Part shown: in pieces, positions 1 through 11,689 of the stretch
Position numbering within the stretch: position 1 is the stretch's first letter
How the letters are laid out: each line of letters opens with the position of its first letter
Source: Kondoa malvinella
Lineage: Eukaryota > Basidiomycota > Agaricostilbomycetes > Agaricostilbales > Kondoaceae
Assembly: GCA_039545315.1 (NCBI GenBank)
Contig: BCIM01000002.1
Location: forward strand, 2,580,331-2,644,330
Reading direction: 5' to 3'
DNA: 64,000 bases
Notes under the pieces: model-generated
Seen by the model: the letters and a program-made list of their open reading frames with translations, nothing else
Databases searched by the model: none
What the model was told of the DNA's origin: nothing
Position numbers and translations under genes: made by a program

Positions 1-102
1 CGCAATTACGAGACGGTATATGTACATCCAGTTCCCGAAAAGGATTTACCCTCTCTCGTACCCCTTGATCTCTTCCAGCACCAGAATCTACGCCCCATCG
101 CA

Positions 103-432
103 ATGTCTTTTGTCCCATTCAAGCTCAGCATCTATCGTTTCGAGCCTCAGCCACCCTACGGGCGATACGGCCAGGCTATCTTCCCGCTGTCCATCACTGA
201 GGACGTGTCTAATGGCGACCGTCTCTTCGCTTCAGTCGGTCCAGATGCATCGTATGTCGGATCGTCGCTGTTTCTGGAGCTTAATGCTGAACACATTCCA
301 ATAGCGTCTCCTGGTACAAGTTGAAGGATGGCTTGTATGTGGGCTGGACCGACAAGACGTCTCAATTGGACTCAGGCATGTTATCTCCATTTGGTATCCT
401 GCTTAGACTTACATGTGCACATCAGCACTCTC
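103..432 (+). other. possible exon pair of an unrecognised gene at the window edge
   Basis: An open stretch begins with ATG at 103 and gives about 65 protein-like residues (start MSFVPFKLSIYRFEPQPPYG). A possible intron ending in AG near 302 leads to a second stretch reading SWYKLKDGLYVGWTDKTSQL, after which the frame closes. I do not recognise the family. It could be the 3' part of a gene that begins left of the window, a small secreted-type protein, or a relic. The lack of clear coding sequence for the next 1.5 kb favours a fragment. Confidence 0.25.
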
Positions 433-2016
433 TTTTGCTGGCACCAACATGACACCACTTGGATCTTTATCGTTTCCCGAATCCGCTAGTAGTAGGATCG
501 GTGGGAAAGGCAAGTTATAAGACGTTGGCTATACGCTCTATCTCTAAGCCATGACAACAGTTGTCTACCGTACCATGCCATTGCAAGAGGTGGACAAATA
601 CTTGGTCGCTGGTGTCATGTGCGCACATTTACAGCTTCTCTCGACTCCATTAATTATTCGGTGCAGTCTGGTTGACGGGCTTGGCCAAGTTGACCGTTGC
701 CCTACTACTCACGGCGACGAAGATTAGCTGAGACCGACTCTACGGGAATTGCGTTCCTTTTTTATTAGTCTATGCTATGATATGAAATCACTCCTACTTG
801 CTTCACAATTTGCCGATCCCTGCTGACAGTCGAGCTGAATGCCAGTAGACAACAAAGCGTACTCTCAATTCACCGACGAAACGTAGTACGATGAAAGCGA
901 GATATACAGCGGTCAACTATTGCATCTGCGGGAACACGCTTTGAGCAAATGGTCGAGTAGTCGATGCAGCCCAAAAGAAAGACAGAGAAGCAGATCACGG
1001 AGCCGACTGCCCTTGTTGTTGAAAGAAGCACTGTGGGGCGTCAGATGTTACTCTACGCACAATGGATCGTTCACGCTTTGCCTTGCCCAGAAACACCATA
1101 GACACTTGTTTGCGGCACGCTCTTAGTGGTCCACACATTAGTTGGGTCTACAGATGCCTCACCTTCTATTGAGGTATCACCTATAGCCTTTCCGGAGTAA
1201 GCTACTGCTGCATTTGACAAAGAAGAGGGGAAGGATTGGCTTACCAGATGTTGCTCAAGCATACCTTCTCCAGCCTTAGGCTCATGAATGTCTATATTCA
1301 AGCTGCTTTTCTCTCTTCTTGCTAGTGAAATAGTAGTTTGGGTATATTTGTTGTAGGGCAAGTGGGTATTCTGTCTCGTGGGGGTATCATCTTGTTGAGC
1401 CGGTCGTTGGAGTGCAAGACGAATGTCTTTCTCTATCCGACAGTCATTGTGTTTAAAGTGTTCATGGTAGCTCTCCAAGATGCATTTTCTCTATATACCG
1501 CTCGCGCTGCTCTTAAGGAGCAAGGGCGCTTCGAGGTTCATTCTAGCAAGTTCCTCGCTCAATTCGAGTGAGGTCAAGTCCTGTCTTTACAGTGTTCTCA
1601 GGCTGTAGCTCTATCTTTATTCGCTCTACTGTCCTTTCCTGCTCGCTTCCTTTGCTTGTGAGAACCAGAGACTGCCGGAAACGCTGTGTTAAAGAAATGC
1701 ACAGTCTATCGAATACATGCAAGAGCTTGGCTCCTCTGCTTCGTTTCTGCGCTATCTCTATGACTAGCCCGTCGCAGCCTATCCATCTTATCCGTTTCCT
1801 AGTCTACTCTTCAATCCTAAAAGTACAAGAGAATCATTGAACTGAAGAAGGTTCAGCACCGAGACAAAGTCTGCTTGTCCTGTCTCCTCTATCTTACAGA
1901 GCCAGATCGTGGCCTGGAGCTAGCTTATGAGGTGCATTTCTAGCGCCTCACATCATGTCACACAACGCTCACTTTCTTGATATAGCCGCATCACTGAGAA
2001 TCTACCGTTTCCCTGC
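433..2016. other. gene-poor stretch with no supportable gene
   Basis: No reading frame here has a recognisable motif. The longest is a minus-strand frame at 1071-1478 (135 codons, low complexity, rich in Ser, Gln and Thr), which I cannot separate from chance. The stretch leads into the aldehyde dehydrogenase relic and looks like decayed DNA. Confidence 0.4.
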
Positions 2017-3108
2017 ATGACTCAAGTCAACTCCATCATTCCCGCTCTATTTACAGGCAAAAAACTTCTCGTGAAAAGCTCGGCTCAAACTCCAAGCTCT
2101 TCGGAAAGGAAAGCTCGTTTACTGAAGCTTCCGGTCTACCAAAGAACTCCTGGCAAGTTCTACATCTCAATGTACAGCAGATGGTCGTCGCCGACAAGAG
2201 TGTTGCTTTCGGTACCTTTATTGGTTCAGTAGCGAATGGTTCTAGAGTGGAAAGCAGCGCTCGTGGTGTCAGTAGTGCAGGATTTAAGCGAGTTGGTTTG
2301 GAACTAGATGGCAAGGACACTGCATACGTGCGAGGAGATGCGGATCCGACTTTCGTAGAGGGCGAGGAGATGCGGATGATGGATTCTTCAATTCCGGTCA
2401 AAGTTGCTGAGCGGTAAAGAGGGTGTATGTGCATGAGAAGGTGTATTATACCTTCGTGAGGAGCTGGCCAAGGTCGTCGGAAATCTGGAGCTGGGAGACC
2501 CGTGGAAACAAGAAACAACTATGGGTCGAGTCAATTCGCTGAATTCGGCAAAGAACATTCGAGCTCATGGTCAAAACGCTTGTGAGTACCTGTGCTCTCG
2601 CTGGATATCAGCAGCTGAAGCGCCTGTTCCTTCCAACAGTGAAAAAGGGCGCCAAAGCTCTGATTGACGAGAGCAAGTTCAGCGCTGCGAAGGAGGGGAC
2701 AACATATGTAGCACCGCAAGTATACATCGATGTCAACCATGACATCTTGGTCACGAGCGAAGAGACACCGTGAGCATTACAAATTTGCAGCTGAACGCAT
2801 CTCATACGAAAAGCAGCGAGCCAGTCGTTGGTGTCATGAAAGTCAAGTCAGATGAAGAAGCGCTCAAGCTCATCAACGATTCTCCGTATGGGCTGACGTG
2901 CTCTGTCTGGACTAAAGCCGAAGCCGAGTTTGCAGAGCTTCTGCTAGAGATTGAAGCTGGTACCGTCCTGCAGAACAGGTGGGCTTCCGCTTCATTGATA
3001 GCACCAGACGCTGATAACATGATAGATGCGACTGTTTCGCCCTGCTTTGCCATATACCAAGAAGACTACATCGATCGAAGCTTACCATACAAAATCTCGT
3101 CGATGTGA
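2017..3108 (+). pseudogene. aldehyde dehydrogenase relic
   Basis: Successive plus-strand fragments in different frames match the ALDH superfamily in the right order. They are the cofactor-binding segment (FIGSVANGSRV, about 2215), ELDGKDTAYVRGDADP (about 2305), the active-site segment GFFNSGQSC ending at 2407, VYVHEKVYYTF (about 2424), LGDP (about 2495), the segment KGAKALIDESKFSAAKEGTT (about 2645), and the C-terminal KSDEEALKLINDSPYGLT (about 2845). The frame is broken by a TGA at 2408-2410 directly after the catalytic Cys codon and by at least three frame changes, and the C-terminal end is missing. It cannot encode a working enzyme. Similarity of the short pieces to ALDHs is clear; which ALDH subfamily it came from is not. 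Confidence 0.85.
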
Positions 3109-3429
3109 TTTTCATGGATGTGGTCAGTCTGTGTTCATTTGCTATCCATTGAGCGGCCGCTGAACGTATTCGGGAAAGTGAACAACGACTAGAGCACCTT
3201 GTCGAGTAAGGCTTAGGACACAGATTTCGCTAGCGCTTGACCCGAAGTCTTTCCAGGCAATGCAGTATATAATAGAAGACGAAGATGTGTGAAACGCTCA
3301 GGATCGACAGGGAAGTCTCACGATAGGGGTAATGAATAGTCATCAAGAAAGGGCACTTCAATCATTGTACAATAGTGGAAATGAGCTAAAGACAAATTCC
3401 TTGGCCCCAAAAATGAGCATCGCTCGCAT

Positions 3430-6164
3430 CTACCCGCTACTTTTGTTCTGCACCTTCTCGTATGATCTCAGTACCCACTCGACGAATTGATTCATATGAT
3501 TGCCAGTCGCTGAACGCCGGTATAGCGGGTATGCAGGTAGCTTTGTACCGTCCTTGTCGGATCGCACCACGTAGATGCGCAGATCGTTCCAAGATTTGAG
3601 CGTGGTGGGGAGCGGATACAAACCTGCCGGAGGGTTGTAGCGATAGTAGCTATCTTGTGTGTCCGGCGAGGATTGAAGCACCACGTAGAGACGAGCGGAT
3701 TCTTTATGTTGCGCGTCACGTTCTGTATCTTTAATGCCCAAGCTTTGCCTGCCCTGCTGGCTGTAGTAGTCCAGGCACCAGGATTTATCCTGCGCATGAT
3801 AGGAGTACTGTCTAGTGTTAGTATGATCTGCGACCAAGGACTGGGGGAAGTGCAACTTACCTTTACACCTTGAGATGCGTCGAACATGTTGATCATATCT
3901 TCGCTCTCCCTTGCGTCACCCTTGCCCAAGTTGTTTCCACCGCCTGCATAGCCTTCACCACCGTTCGAATTGGTCTCAAGACGCGAACTTGTCGATCTCC
4001 AAATGTCGATATTGTGTAAAGTTTTGAATCGGTTGAGACGAGCTTGTCCGCCAAATGCGAGCATCATCAATGTTTCGAAGAGGTATTGCGAGAACTGGAG
4101 GAGCTGAAAGTCGGAAGTGTACAAATGCGTATGACCGATTTTGGCTGCTTTGATTATGGCAACGGAGGTAGGGCATGACTGAAGGAGCGCTCGAGGATCG
4201 TGAACCGGTACAGTCGATGTGTGATACCAGACCTGCTGGTCTTTTGCTGGAGCCCACTTCTGGTTGATAGCTTGCGCATGCGTATTATCTATATGGTCCT
4301 TGATTCGGCCAAGGGGTCCAACCTTGCCAGTTCCAACACCAGCATAATGTCCCCTTTCAACTTCATCTGAGGTATGCAAGACGCCGCAATACGTTCCAGG
4401 TTGAGTCAATAGCTCTTTCATTTCGATAGAAAGGTCTTTGAGGTTGGCAGGTGTCACTTTGACAGTGCTGGCTAGACAGTCTTCGATGTAGTCGGGTTGG
4501 ACATCGAGTTGTTGGAGGCATCCCAGTACCAGTCGCTGTGTACCATTATCGATGTGTACGAAGGACTTGAAGAGTCGCTTCAGTTCTGGAATCGGACAGC
4601 TCGCAATGGCGATGATTGGCTCTTCTAGGAAGACTTTACCCAACGCTGGGTCTACGGTTGATCGAATGTAATTGAGAAATCGCCCGAGAAAGACCTCATG
4701 TAGCGTGCCATCATGGTCGTTATCGTTTAGTTCGAGCATGGACTTGATGGTAGAAGATAGCATCGGCTGCTTAGGATCAGGCTTTGTAGAGACTATAGCC
4801 GAAGGTATGACAATCGAAGGAGAGGGAATGATATTAGATGTAGAAGATGAAGTTGCGTCGAGATTTGGAAAGCTAGATGCTTCAGCATCAACCATCTTTG
4901 CGTCTGGATCAGTGCTGGCTCCGTGTTGATAATACCCACCGCGTTTCATAGGGAGTTTTAACAGTTGTTTGATGCGTTCAGATTTCGGCAGATTCTTCGA
5001 TTTTTTCGTGTTCGGGTCCGTGTAGCGCGAAGGAACTCCAGCGTCGGTGAGGATCTTCAATGCAATGGTAGAGTTGAAGCAGTCCAGAAATCGTTCACGC
5101 TCGTGAATAGGTACATAAAGGACTGTCTGTGAGCCGTAGCGATGATCCTCTGATTTCTTCTGTCCAACTTTGAGGGGGAAGTAGATGAATCTCACTAAGG
5201 TAGCACTTAGCAATCTGTGGCTGGTACACTGGACAAGCAGCTCACATTTCTGAGGCAGCTGTTTCAGGCTTGTGTCGGCTTTCTGAGCAGCCAAACGCAA
5301 TGCTATGAACCATGTCAATTTGATTACTGATGCAAGCTCATATCGATCCTCACTTGTTAAGTTGATCTCAGGCTTTTGGACATTCCCAGCTCCTGAGCCT
5401 TCCATTTCGCTCCTCTCCCCTTCTTCCGAATCCTCTACATTGCCGGCTTCTGACCTTTCCCCTGAGCTTTCCGCAACACCTCCTAGTCTTGGACCAATCG
5501 CACTACCTCCTTCTCTGTTCTCATTCTGCTCCATAAATGTGGGTGACGCTAACGTTTTCCCTCCTTCATTGTCGTCCTCAATCTCTTTCAAAAGCATGTC
5601 TTCTCCTTCCTTCCATAGCTTGAGAGCAACGCATTCTAGGCGATGCCACGCCGTTAACTCATCGTCTTCCTTCATAAACGTCTCCAAGTACTGAAAACTG
5701 CTGAGCGTTTGGTCGAAAGAGGAGATGAATGTAGCAGCCTGAAAGAGACCACGCAGCTGATCGTTCGTAGTTGGGCGCACTGGGTGAGATCCGCACGCAA
5801 GTGCTGAACTGAGAAGGAGAAAGATGTCTTCTTCCGTGGAGTAGCTGCAGAGGCGCACAAAGTCAGGGAATTTCGAGGCGAAGTACAAAGCAGAGGGTTG
5901 GAGTAGTGGGTGGTCTCTTAGAATAGAGCGTACGCTGGGCAGAGAGTGAAGCTGAACCTCGGGATCTCGGAAATAGCCTATTGTGCAGACGGTAATGGCG
6001 AATACTAAGAAGAGAAAGTGTGAGCTGTAATAAGTGTAGCACATGAGTAAGCTCCTAACCGTTTGCAGGAGATTCGCCGAAGCGTATATGAACCGGTTTT
6101 GGTTGTTGTGTATCGAAGGGCAGTTTTTCGCGCGCGTAACATTTGGTCCAATTGGTCGCGTCAA
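3430..6164 (-). CDS. large uncharacterised protein with a GIY-YIG-like segment
   Basis: This is a long minus-strand frame of about 890 codons. Near its end an intron at 3808-3860 (53 nt) joins the frame to a last exon ending at 3430, with C-terminal residues about QFVEWVLRSYEKVQNKSSG. The middle is acidic and low-complexity (Glu/Ser/Gly-rich, about residues 200-260). At about residues 590-620 the sequence reads GTYCGVLHTSDEVE, then HYAGVGTGKVGPLGRIKDH. This resembles the paired GxY...YxG...R pattern of GIY-YIG nucleases. About 90 residues later LFETLMML...LN resembles that fold's Glu helix. The GIY-YIG assignment is my inference from spacing only. The N-terminal 60 residues hold a hydrophobic stretch and may contain a further intron, so the start is uncertain. 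No transposase or reverse transcriptase is attached, so a mobile origin is not shown. Confidence 0.7.
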
Positions 6165-6619
6165 GGCTTCTGTAGGCTTGTCCTCTGGTGATCTGTAGTG
6201 AAAGCTAAGCTCTGGTCAGTTTATTCAACTGAAGACGACCAGACAGAAAAACTTACATGGTTTAGACCCAAAGTAATGAAACCCTCTGTGGCCTCTTCAC
6301 GACTGAGACAGAGCTCACTGCAAGCGCAGGATTCAGCTACATGTAATTCATCTGCTGAATACTGACTTAGAAGCGTGTCTTCCCGCCTGCAGGAGCCAGT
6401 CCGACGCCGTTGGACCAGAAGTTTCCAGGCTGATAAAGAACACCTCGTCAGCCCTGTGTCAAAGAATTTGGGACTACGACATACGGAAATACGTTGTAAG
6501 CGCTTCTATCATCTATCGCATGTTCATCGCGACGTGAACAAATCACTGCGGTCTTGTCAGGCATTCTTGGAAGGTGCGTTTTTTAAGTGTATTGCAGATC
6601 TTGGCATGAAGCGGCGTGA

Positions 6620-6870
6620 ACGCTGCGTTTGCGAAAAGCGGGTACGCTTTGGAACGGAAAGCGTGTACGCTTTGGAGTGAAAGGCGAGTACGCCCAAGCT
6701 GAAACGAGTTGCGACGTGCGAATGCTTCGTGCGACTAGCATAGTACGCTTGCTTAGCGCTATCACAGCGCTCTTGCAGACGCTTACCTGAACGAGTAAGA
6801 AAAGATTCTATCAACCTTTGGTCATGCACAAAGAAGCGAAAGAAGCGAAAGAAGACGGCAAGAAGCGACC
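6620..6870. repeat. short direct repeats upstream of a helical-repeat gene
   Basis: The 12-mer gtacgctttgga occurs at 6642-6653 and again at 6665-6676, with a partial third copy (gtacgc) near 6688. A purine-rich run made of agaagcgaa units lies at about 6830-6868, just before the possible start codons at 6871 and 6931. The remainder of 6165-6870, between the divergent genes, holds no supportable gene. A promoter role is only inferred from position. Confidence 0.5.
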
Positions 6871-6930
6871 ATGTCAAGAGGTCTCTTCCCACAAGAGCTA
6901 CACACTCTGCGCGGCGTCACATGTGCGAAT

Positions 6931-8779
6931 ATGACACCGATAGAAGATCATGCCTTCCTTGCAGAAAAGGCGTTTGAAGGGGGGCAATTCCTGCGTGCTC
7001 TGCTCTTGTGCGAGGCCCTGGTCCATGCAGACGAATTCAGCGCAATGACCTACTACTTGCAAGCGCAAACTTTCTTGTTTCTGGCTCGCGCTGCCCACCA
7101 CCTCAACCTGGAAGGCTTTGGTCTCGATGACGCCAAGCGAGCACTCAAGCTTTTCCAACAATTTCAGACGACTGTAGTTGATCCAATCACCGACGCGGAC
7201 GCACAGAACGTCGTTGACGCGTTCTACCATGGCGAATTGCGCCAGCGCATTTTCGAAGCTACGGTCATATCTGGCCATGCTATCGTAAGAGCAGAGGAGT
7301 CAATTGCAGGAGGACAGGTCGGCGATTCCTGCTTGACCGTGGCCGGGCTTGTAGGCTTTCTCAAAAGCCAACATTCCAACGGATGCTCACGCGCTCAAAG
7401 ATTGACTCTCGGATGGACTCGTCTATGCGTATGTTCTTCGAACGATTATGGCATTCTGGACACCCACCGAGGCTGACCTGCATCACAGCTGCTCATCTGC
7501 TTCGACGCATAATACAAACGGACACCTTTGATCGCTTCACTGTGCTTGGATGTTACTTTGTGGGTTGCATTGGCGAGATCTTTGGCAGTGCTAATTACCC
7601 TTTGCATTCGCAGATCAAGAAGGGCTGCGGTGACGCAGGCACACAGGCAGCGAAGAGAGCCGCTATGATCGAAATGGCAGTAAGTTAGAGAAGTCAGAGT
7701 CACGGTGTTTACCTGACATTCATTTGAATAGCTCCAGTCCAGAATCGACCCATTGCGCAACATTTCATTCGAACAGCTCCAGGCTCAAATCGACCCGTTT
7801 CGTAAGGAATCGGCTTGAGCAGCTATTGCTACAGCTCAAAATAGATGAATCTAGGTGACCCAACACTCGATCCTGGAACTACTCCAATTGCGCGAGTTGA
7901 CGTCGAAGGTGCCATACGGCCCGATTTGGAGCCAACGCAAATCAGCTCATATGGTAAGTCTTGCTCGCGTCGACCTGTACAACGTTGACGTAATTGTTCA
8001 GGCATACCTGCCAAAGGTGCACAACCCCAAGAGCAACATCTACGTGTCAGAGTAGGGTCTAGTCAGTATATTCTCCTCAGACTTCTGTAGAACGCAGCTA
8101 AAAGCCCTCGACCGTAGCCTATCATTACATACACTCTGGAGAGCAATTTCGCGCGTTTTGCGATCAACTACTCCCCCATTCCTTCGAACACCCTGCAGCT
8201 GCCTTACATATGATCGATCAATTGGAGCAACATCCTCTTTACTTCAACAGATCTGATCCAATTCGAGACTCAATATCAAACGCGGCTCTACATCGAGCAC
8301 AGGCAACAGCTGCTTTCCGCCTGGGAGACTACCAGCTCTTAAGAGAAGCCTTCAAATCTGTGGACCATTACGTCCAAGACATCTGCAATGAGGAGAAGTA
8401 CATAGCGGATGAGATAGAATGGGCCAAACTAGTCCTGCGTGAAGTTTCCGCTTTACACGCAACGGCACAGCAACGGCACGGTGAGTCTCGCGCGCTTCGC
8501 ATTCCGACATTGCTTATGACATCGCCAGAAATGAAAATCGCAGGGGTGGATGAAGCTGGACTGAGCCCTGGTGTCGCCAGGACACTGCACGAAATTGAGG
8601 ACGACATGCAATCCCTCTCCGTCTCAGACGACATGAAAGCAATCGGTCTTGACGACCTTTTCGAGCAGCTGAAACACGGCCGTCATGACATGTCATCCAC
8701 CGCAACGAGCTCTGAATCTTCGGTCGCGCAGGAAAAGCCTCCACGTGCCAGGCCATACCGGAAATGGATAGTTGAGTGA
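6931..8779 (+). CDS. uncharacterised helical-repeat (TPR-like) protein, frame possibly interrupted
   Basis: The first exon, from ATG 6931 (or 6871), encodes alanine- and leucine-rich amphipathic helices, for example AFEGGQFLRALLLCEALV and YYLQAQTFLFLARAAHHL. That pattern is typical of TPR-like solenoids. The last exon (about 8190-8779) gives helices and an acidic tail ending RARPYRKWIVE. Between them are short exon-like pieces (7616-7681, 7731-7793, 7857-7956), two of which carry an imperfect duplication. When I splice exon 1 onto the obvious next pieces I meet a TGA (at about 7405-7407) and cannot build one clean frame. The gene is therefore either decayed or spliced in a way I cannot see. 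No specific family was recognised. Confidence 0.4.
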
Positions 8780-9269
8780 GTTTCGTGATTGAAGCGCTTT
8801 TGATCAACTTGTACTCATGATGCTTGTGTAGAGAATTATGATAAGCCGAGAAGCCTGTCGTGGCATCGAAGTGTATACTCAAGCACACCATTCAATTCAG
8901 ACTACATGCTGTCAAGCTTTATGAAGACACGTCTACTTTGCATCGGGTTATCACAGCAATTGTATTTCGAAAGAGCGCTGTTCCTCTGCACGAGATCAAA
9001 GGAGGAAACGGGAAGAAGAAGCTTGTAATCGTCATGTCTTTACTTCTGTAACTTTATGCACTTCAAAAGCAGAGACAGACCTGGCAATTGTAACAAAGTT
9101 ACGGGCAAACAGAGGACTAGATGCGGACGCGAGCGGAGACAACGGCATGTTGGAAGACGTTGCACTTTCCGTAACTGAGCTGCCTAATAACTTTATCAGA
9201 TGATGGTGTTGCCAGACACAGCGCTTCGCTGGTTGTCGGCGCTCAGATCGGTAAAGAATTGGCGCGAGG
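8780..9269. other. intergenic stretch
   Basis: Lies between the convergent helical-repeat and BTB genes. It has only short frames without motifs, and nothing else is supported. Confidence 0.4.
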
Positions 9270-10178
9270 TCAGTCTTTCTGTGTCCGGCATTGTGATACC
9301 GAGCACAGATATTTGATAATGACGATGAACATCTGCCGGCATGAGGATGTTCTTATTCTTTTGGGCTGTTTCGAGCTGTGTACAAGTACATCAGCAATGC
9401 TCGACCTCGGGCTAAGAGTACGGACGAGATCAGCATAGCTGGTCGCGCCCATGGCGGTGACATGAGTCCGAACCTGACTGAGAAGACTTGGCGAAGCAGC
9501 GGCTGCAGCTTTGGCATAATGACGCAGGGTCTGATGCTCGATTTGACAGGCCAAGGTGTACAATTCTAGACCAGACTCGCAAAGCCAGTTCCTGCTATAG
9601 AACCAGTACAGCATATGTACTCGTCAAATCACTTACTTTCGACACAAAGCGTTTCCAAATGCCTCGACAGCTCGCACAATCCCAAGTTTATCAGCTGCTT
9701 TCACCCAGTCCATCAAGTCCTTCCGAGTGCATCCGACAAGGTATGACGGTGAACCAGGATAGCAAAACGGCAGCAGCATGTCCAAAGTCCATGCATCCTC
9801 GCTCATCTTGACTTCAGCCTCCTCTACCGCTGAACCGCTTGACATGTCAAGCATGTCGCGAAAGACGACACTGGCAGTGGATAGATAGGTCTTGTGTACA
9901 TGAAAAGTGAATTTGTCGCTAAAGACCAGCTTCAGGTCTGACGAACCGGCAGATGAGATTATATTCTTGAAGTGCATGCTGGGATAGAGGATAGGAATTC
10001 TGAAGCTGAAGGATCCGAATGGCAAAGGCTTTTCTGCTGCATTCGAGGAACTGCCGGGCGCTCCACCATAGGGAAAGCCTGGCCCAGAGGTTGTGGCCGG
10101 AGCAGGAGCAGTAAGAAAGGCCGGAAGTGTTGGAGAGATGAAATCTGCAGGAGCTACAGAGGCAGTAGCTGCATTCAT
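9270..10178 (-). CDS. BTB/POZ domain protein
   Basis: The start is ATG at 10178. The first 45 residues are Ala/Pro/Gly-rich and likely disordered. A BTB/POZ core follows, with the hallmark SSDLKLVFSDKFTFHVHK then TYLSTASVVFRDML; the DLKL...F.VHK pattern is the usual start of the fold. An intron at 9592-9636 (45 nt, GTAAGT...CAG) joins exon 1 to an exon with helical residues (LYTLACQIEHQTLRHYAKAA), as in fungal BTB proteins with a helical C-terminal part. A further in-frame intron near 9330-9390 is possible. BTB proteins mediate dimerisation or Cul3 adaptor function. No Kelch, MATH or DNA-binding domain is present, so the partner is unknown. Confidence 0.8.
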
Positions 10179-10392
10179 TTTCTGTCAAAGACGTTGACAG
10201 GGTATCTGCCAATAGAACTGGTATCAAAGGTATAGGTAGCGTCTGCTTGACCGAAATGCACGATGGTGGTGTGAGACGAGAGAACAGCGGAGGTGTTGTA
10301 AGGGAAGCGTCGGATGTGCAAGACATCCGCGCTCCAACATAGTGGGAATATGACAGGACCAGAGTTGTACGTTAGCGCTTGCTAGGTGGCCT

Positions 10393-10930
10393 TTGAGCTA
10401 TTCAAGTGCTGTTTGCTGGCAGAAGTCGCGTCCGTTTGACTACTTGATTGTTGCAGAAGATAAAGTTTCAGAACTTGTTTGTTGCCATGATGGACTTCAA
10501 GCAGGACATTGGGGAAAGCTCAAGACACTCGATCTTCTCCAAAGGAATTTCCATTGGAACGGTATGCAATCATTCGTCGCTGAATATATCAAGTCTTGCG
10601 ACGTCTGCCAAAGAATTGAGAAACCAAGACATCAAGTTCACGGCAAGTACCTACCTTTGCCAGTACCAAAACGAAACTGGGCATCCATCTCTCTCGACCA
10701 CATCACAGATCTCCCGCTCTCAGCCTCTTTCGACTCCATCCTCGTCGTGGTCTGTCGTTTACCAAAGCAAGCACACTTTATTCCTTGCAACAAGACAGAT
10801 TCAGCTCAAGACTTCGCCGAGCTCTTGATCAAAAACATACATCGACTTCACGGCCTGCCTCATGACATTGTCTCAGATCGTGGCAGCCTCTTCACTTCAA
10901 ACTTCCCAACCTCTCCAATCGCCTTTCCTT
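10393..10930 (+). pseudogene. truncated Ty3/gypsy-type retrotransposon integrase
   Basis: The frame from about 10440 carries the HHCC zinc-binding region (CHDGLQAGHWGKLKTL ... SCDVCQRIEKP). It then has the start of the integrase core, with DHITDLPL for the first acidic residue and HGLPHDIVSDRGSLFTSNF for the second. The similarity stops near 10905, before the third catalytic Glu. No reverse transcriptase, protease, gag or LTR was found on either side. This is a dead fragment, and the frame continuing to 11076 is unrelated sequence. Confidence 0.85.
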
Positions 10931-11131
10931 TTGCCCTAGGACGGCTTGCCATCGAGGTAGCGTTTGATTTATGTTTTGCTCGGGCACAAGACCACAAAGT
11001 ATTCGGAACAAGGATTTTCGGATGTCTAGTTTCGCGACTTCACACGCAGGATAACTGGTCCATATCTACCAGCTGAGCATTGTAGATTCGCTCGACCATG
11101 AACCTGATTGATTGAGACGAGGCAGAAGATT

Positions 11132-11689
11132 CTATCTTTTTGACAAGTTCATGTAATTGACCACCCGCTTGAGGTTTGACAGGTCACGGAAGTCGCTGTA
11201 GGAGGAACGAGCCGCAAGGTAGGCTGAGACCAGTATATGAGGATCATCTTGCAGCAGAATGTACGATACAGCGCATACAAGATCGGAAGCGATATTTGGT
11301 ATGCACAGCCGTGTATAGCTGGTATACATCTTCGCGAACAGCAGGAAGCAGGAGACATGCTGTTCGAGCAACCTTGACGAGCAGAACATGGTTGCGAGAA
11401 TGAGGATACGATCAAGAGTCGAATGTCTGCTTGTGTGACTTTCTGCAGCGATCTGGCTGATGAACACTGCGTGCAAGGCCACAACCTTGCGCGCAACGTG
11501 TCCAAAGGCAAGTCGAACCAAAGGGGAAGAAGTGATTGAGCATGAGCGGAAAAGAGCCAAGCTTGGCGGAAGAGCAAGAGCGCGCCAATCTTCGATGGAA
11601 GCAGCCACGTATTCGGCTCGAGCGCAGGAGCCAAGAGCATAGGCTGAGAGGTCCGTATGTTGGACCTTCCGAATTTCCACGCAGGTCAA
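11132..11689 (-). CDS. hypothetical protein, weakly supported
   Basis: An open frame of 185 codons is rich in Ala, Ser and Leu and includes a helical stretch (about residues 85-150). I recognise no domain. It may extend upstream through an intron to an ATG at 11958, whose product begins MSSINITDCSAYPSGLHDAL. Because it lies next to an integrase relic in a poor region it may be a relic or chance. There is no supporting neighbour. Confidence 0.25.
   Translation of the reverse strand: MTCVEIRKVQHTDLSAYALGSCARAEYVAASIEDWRALALPPSLALFRSCSITSSPLVRLAFGHVARKVVALHAVFISQIAAESHTSRHSTLDRILILATMFCSSRLLEQHVSCFLLFAKMYTSYTRLCIPNIASDLVCAVSYILLQDDPHILVSAYLAARSSYSDFRDLSNLKRVVNYMNLSKR

Noticed and set aside
1071..1478. 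Minus-strand frame of 135 codons as a gene
   Set aside because: Low complexity, no motif, lies in a decayed region and may cross non-coding DNA.
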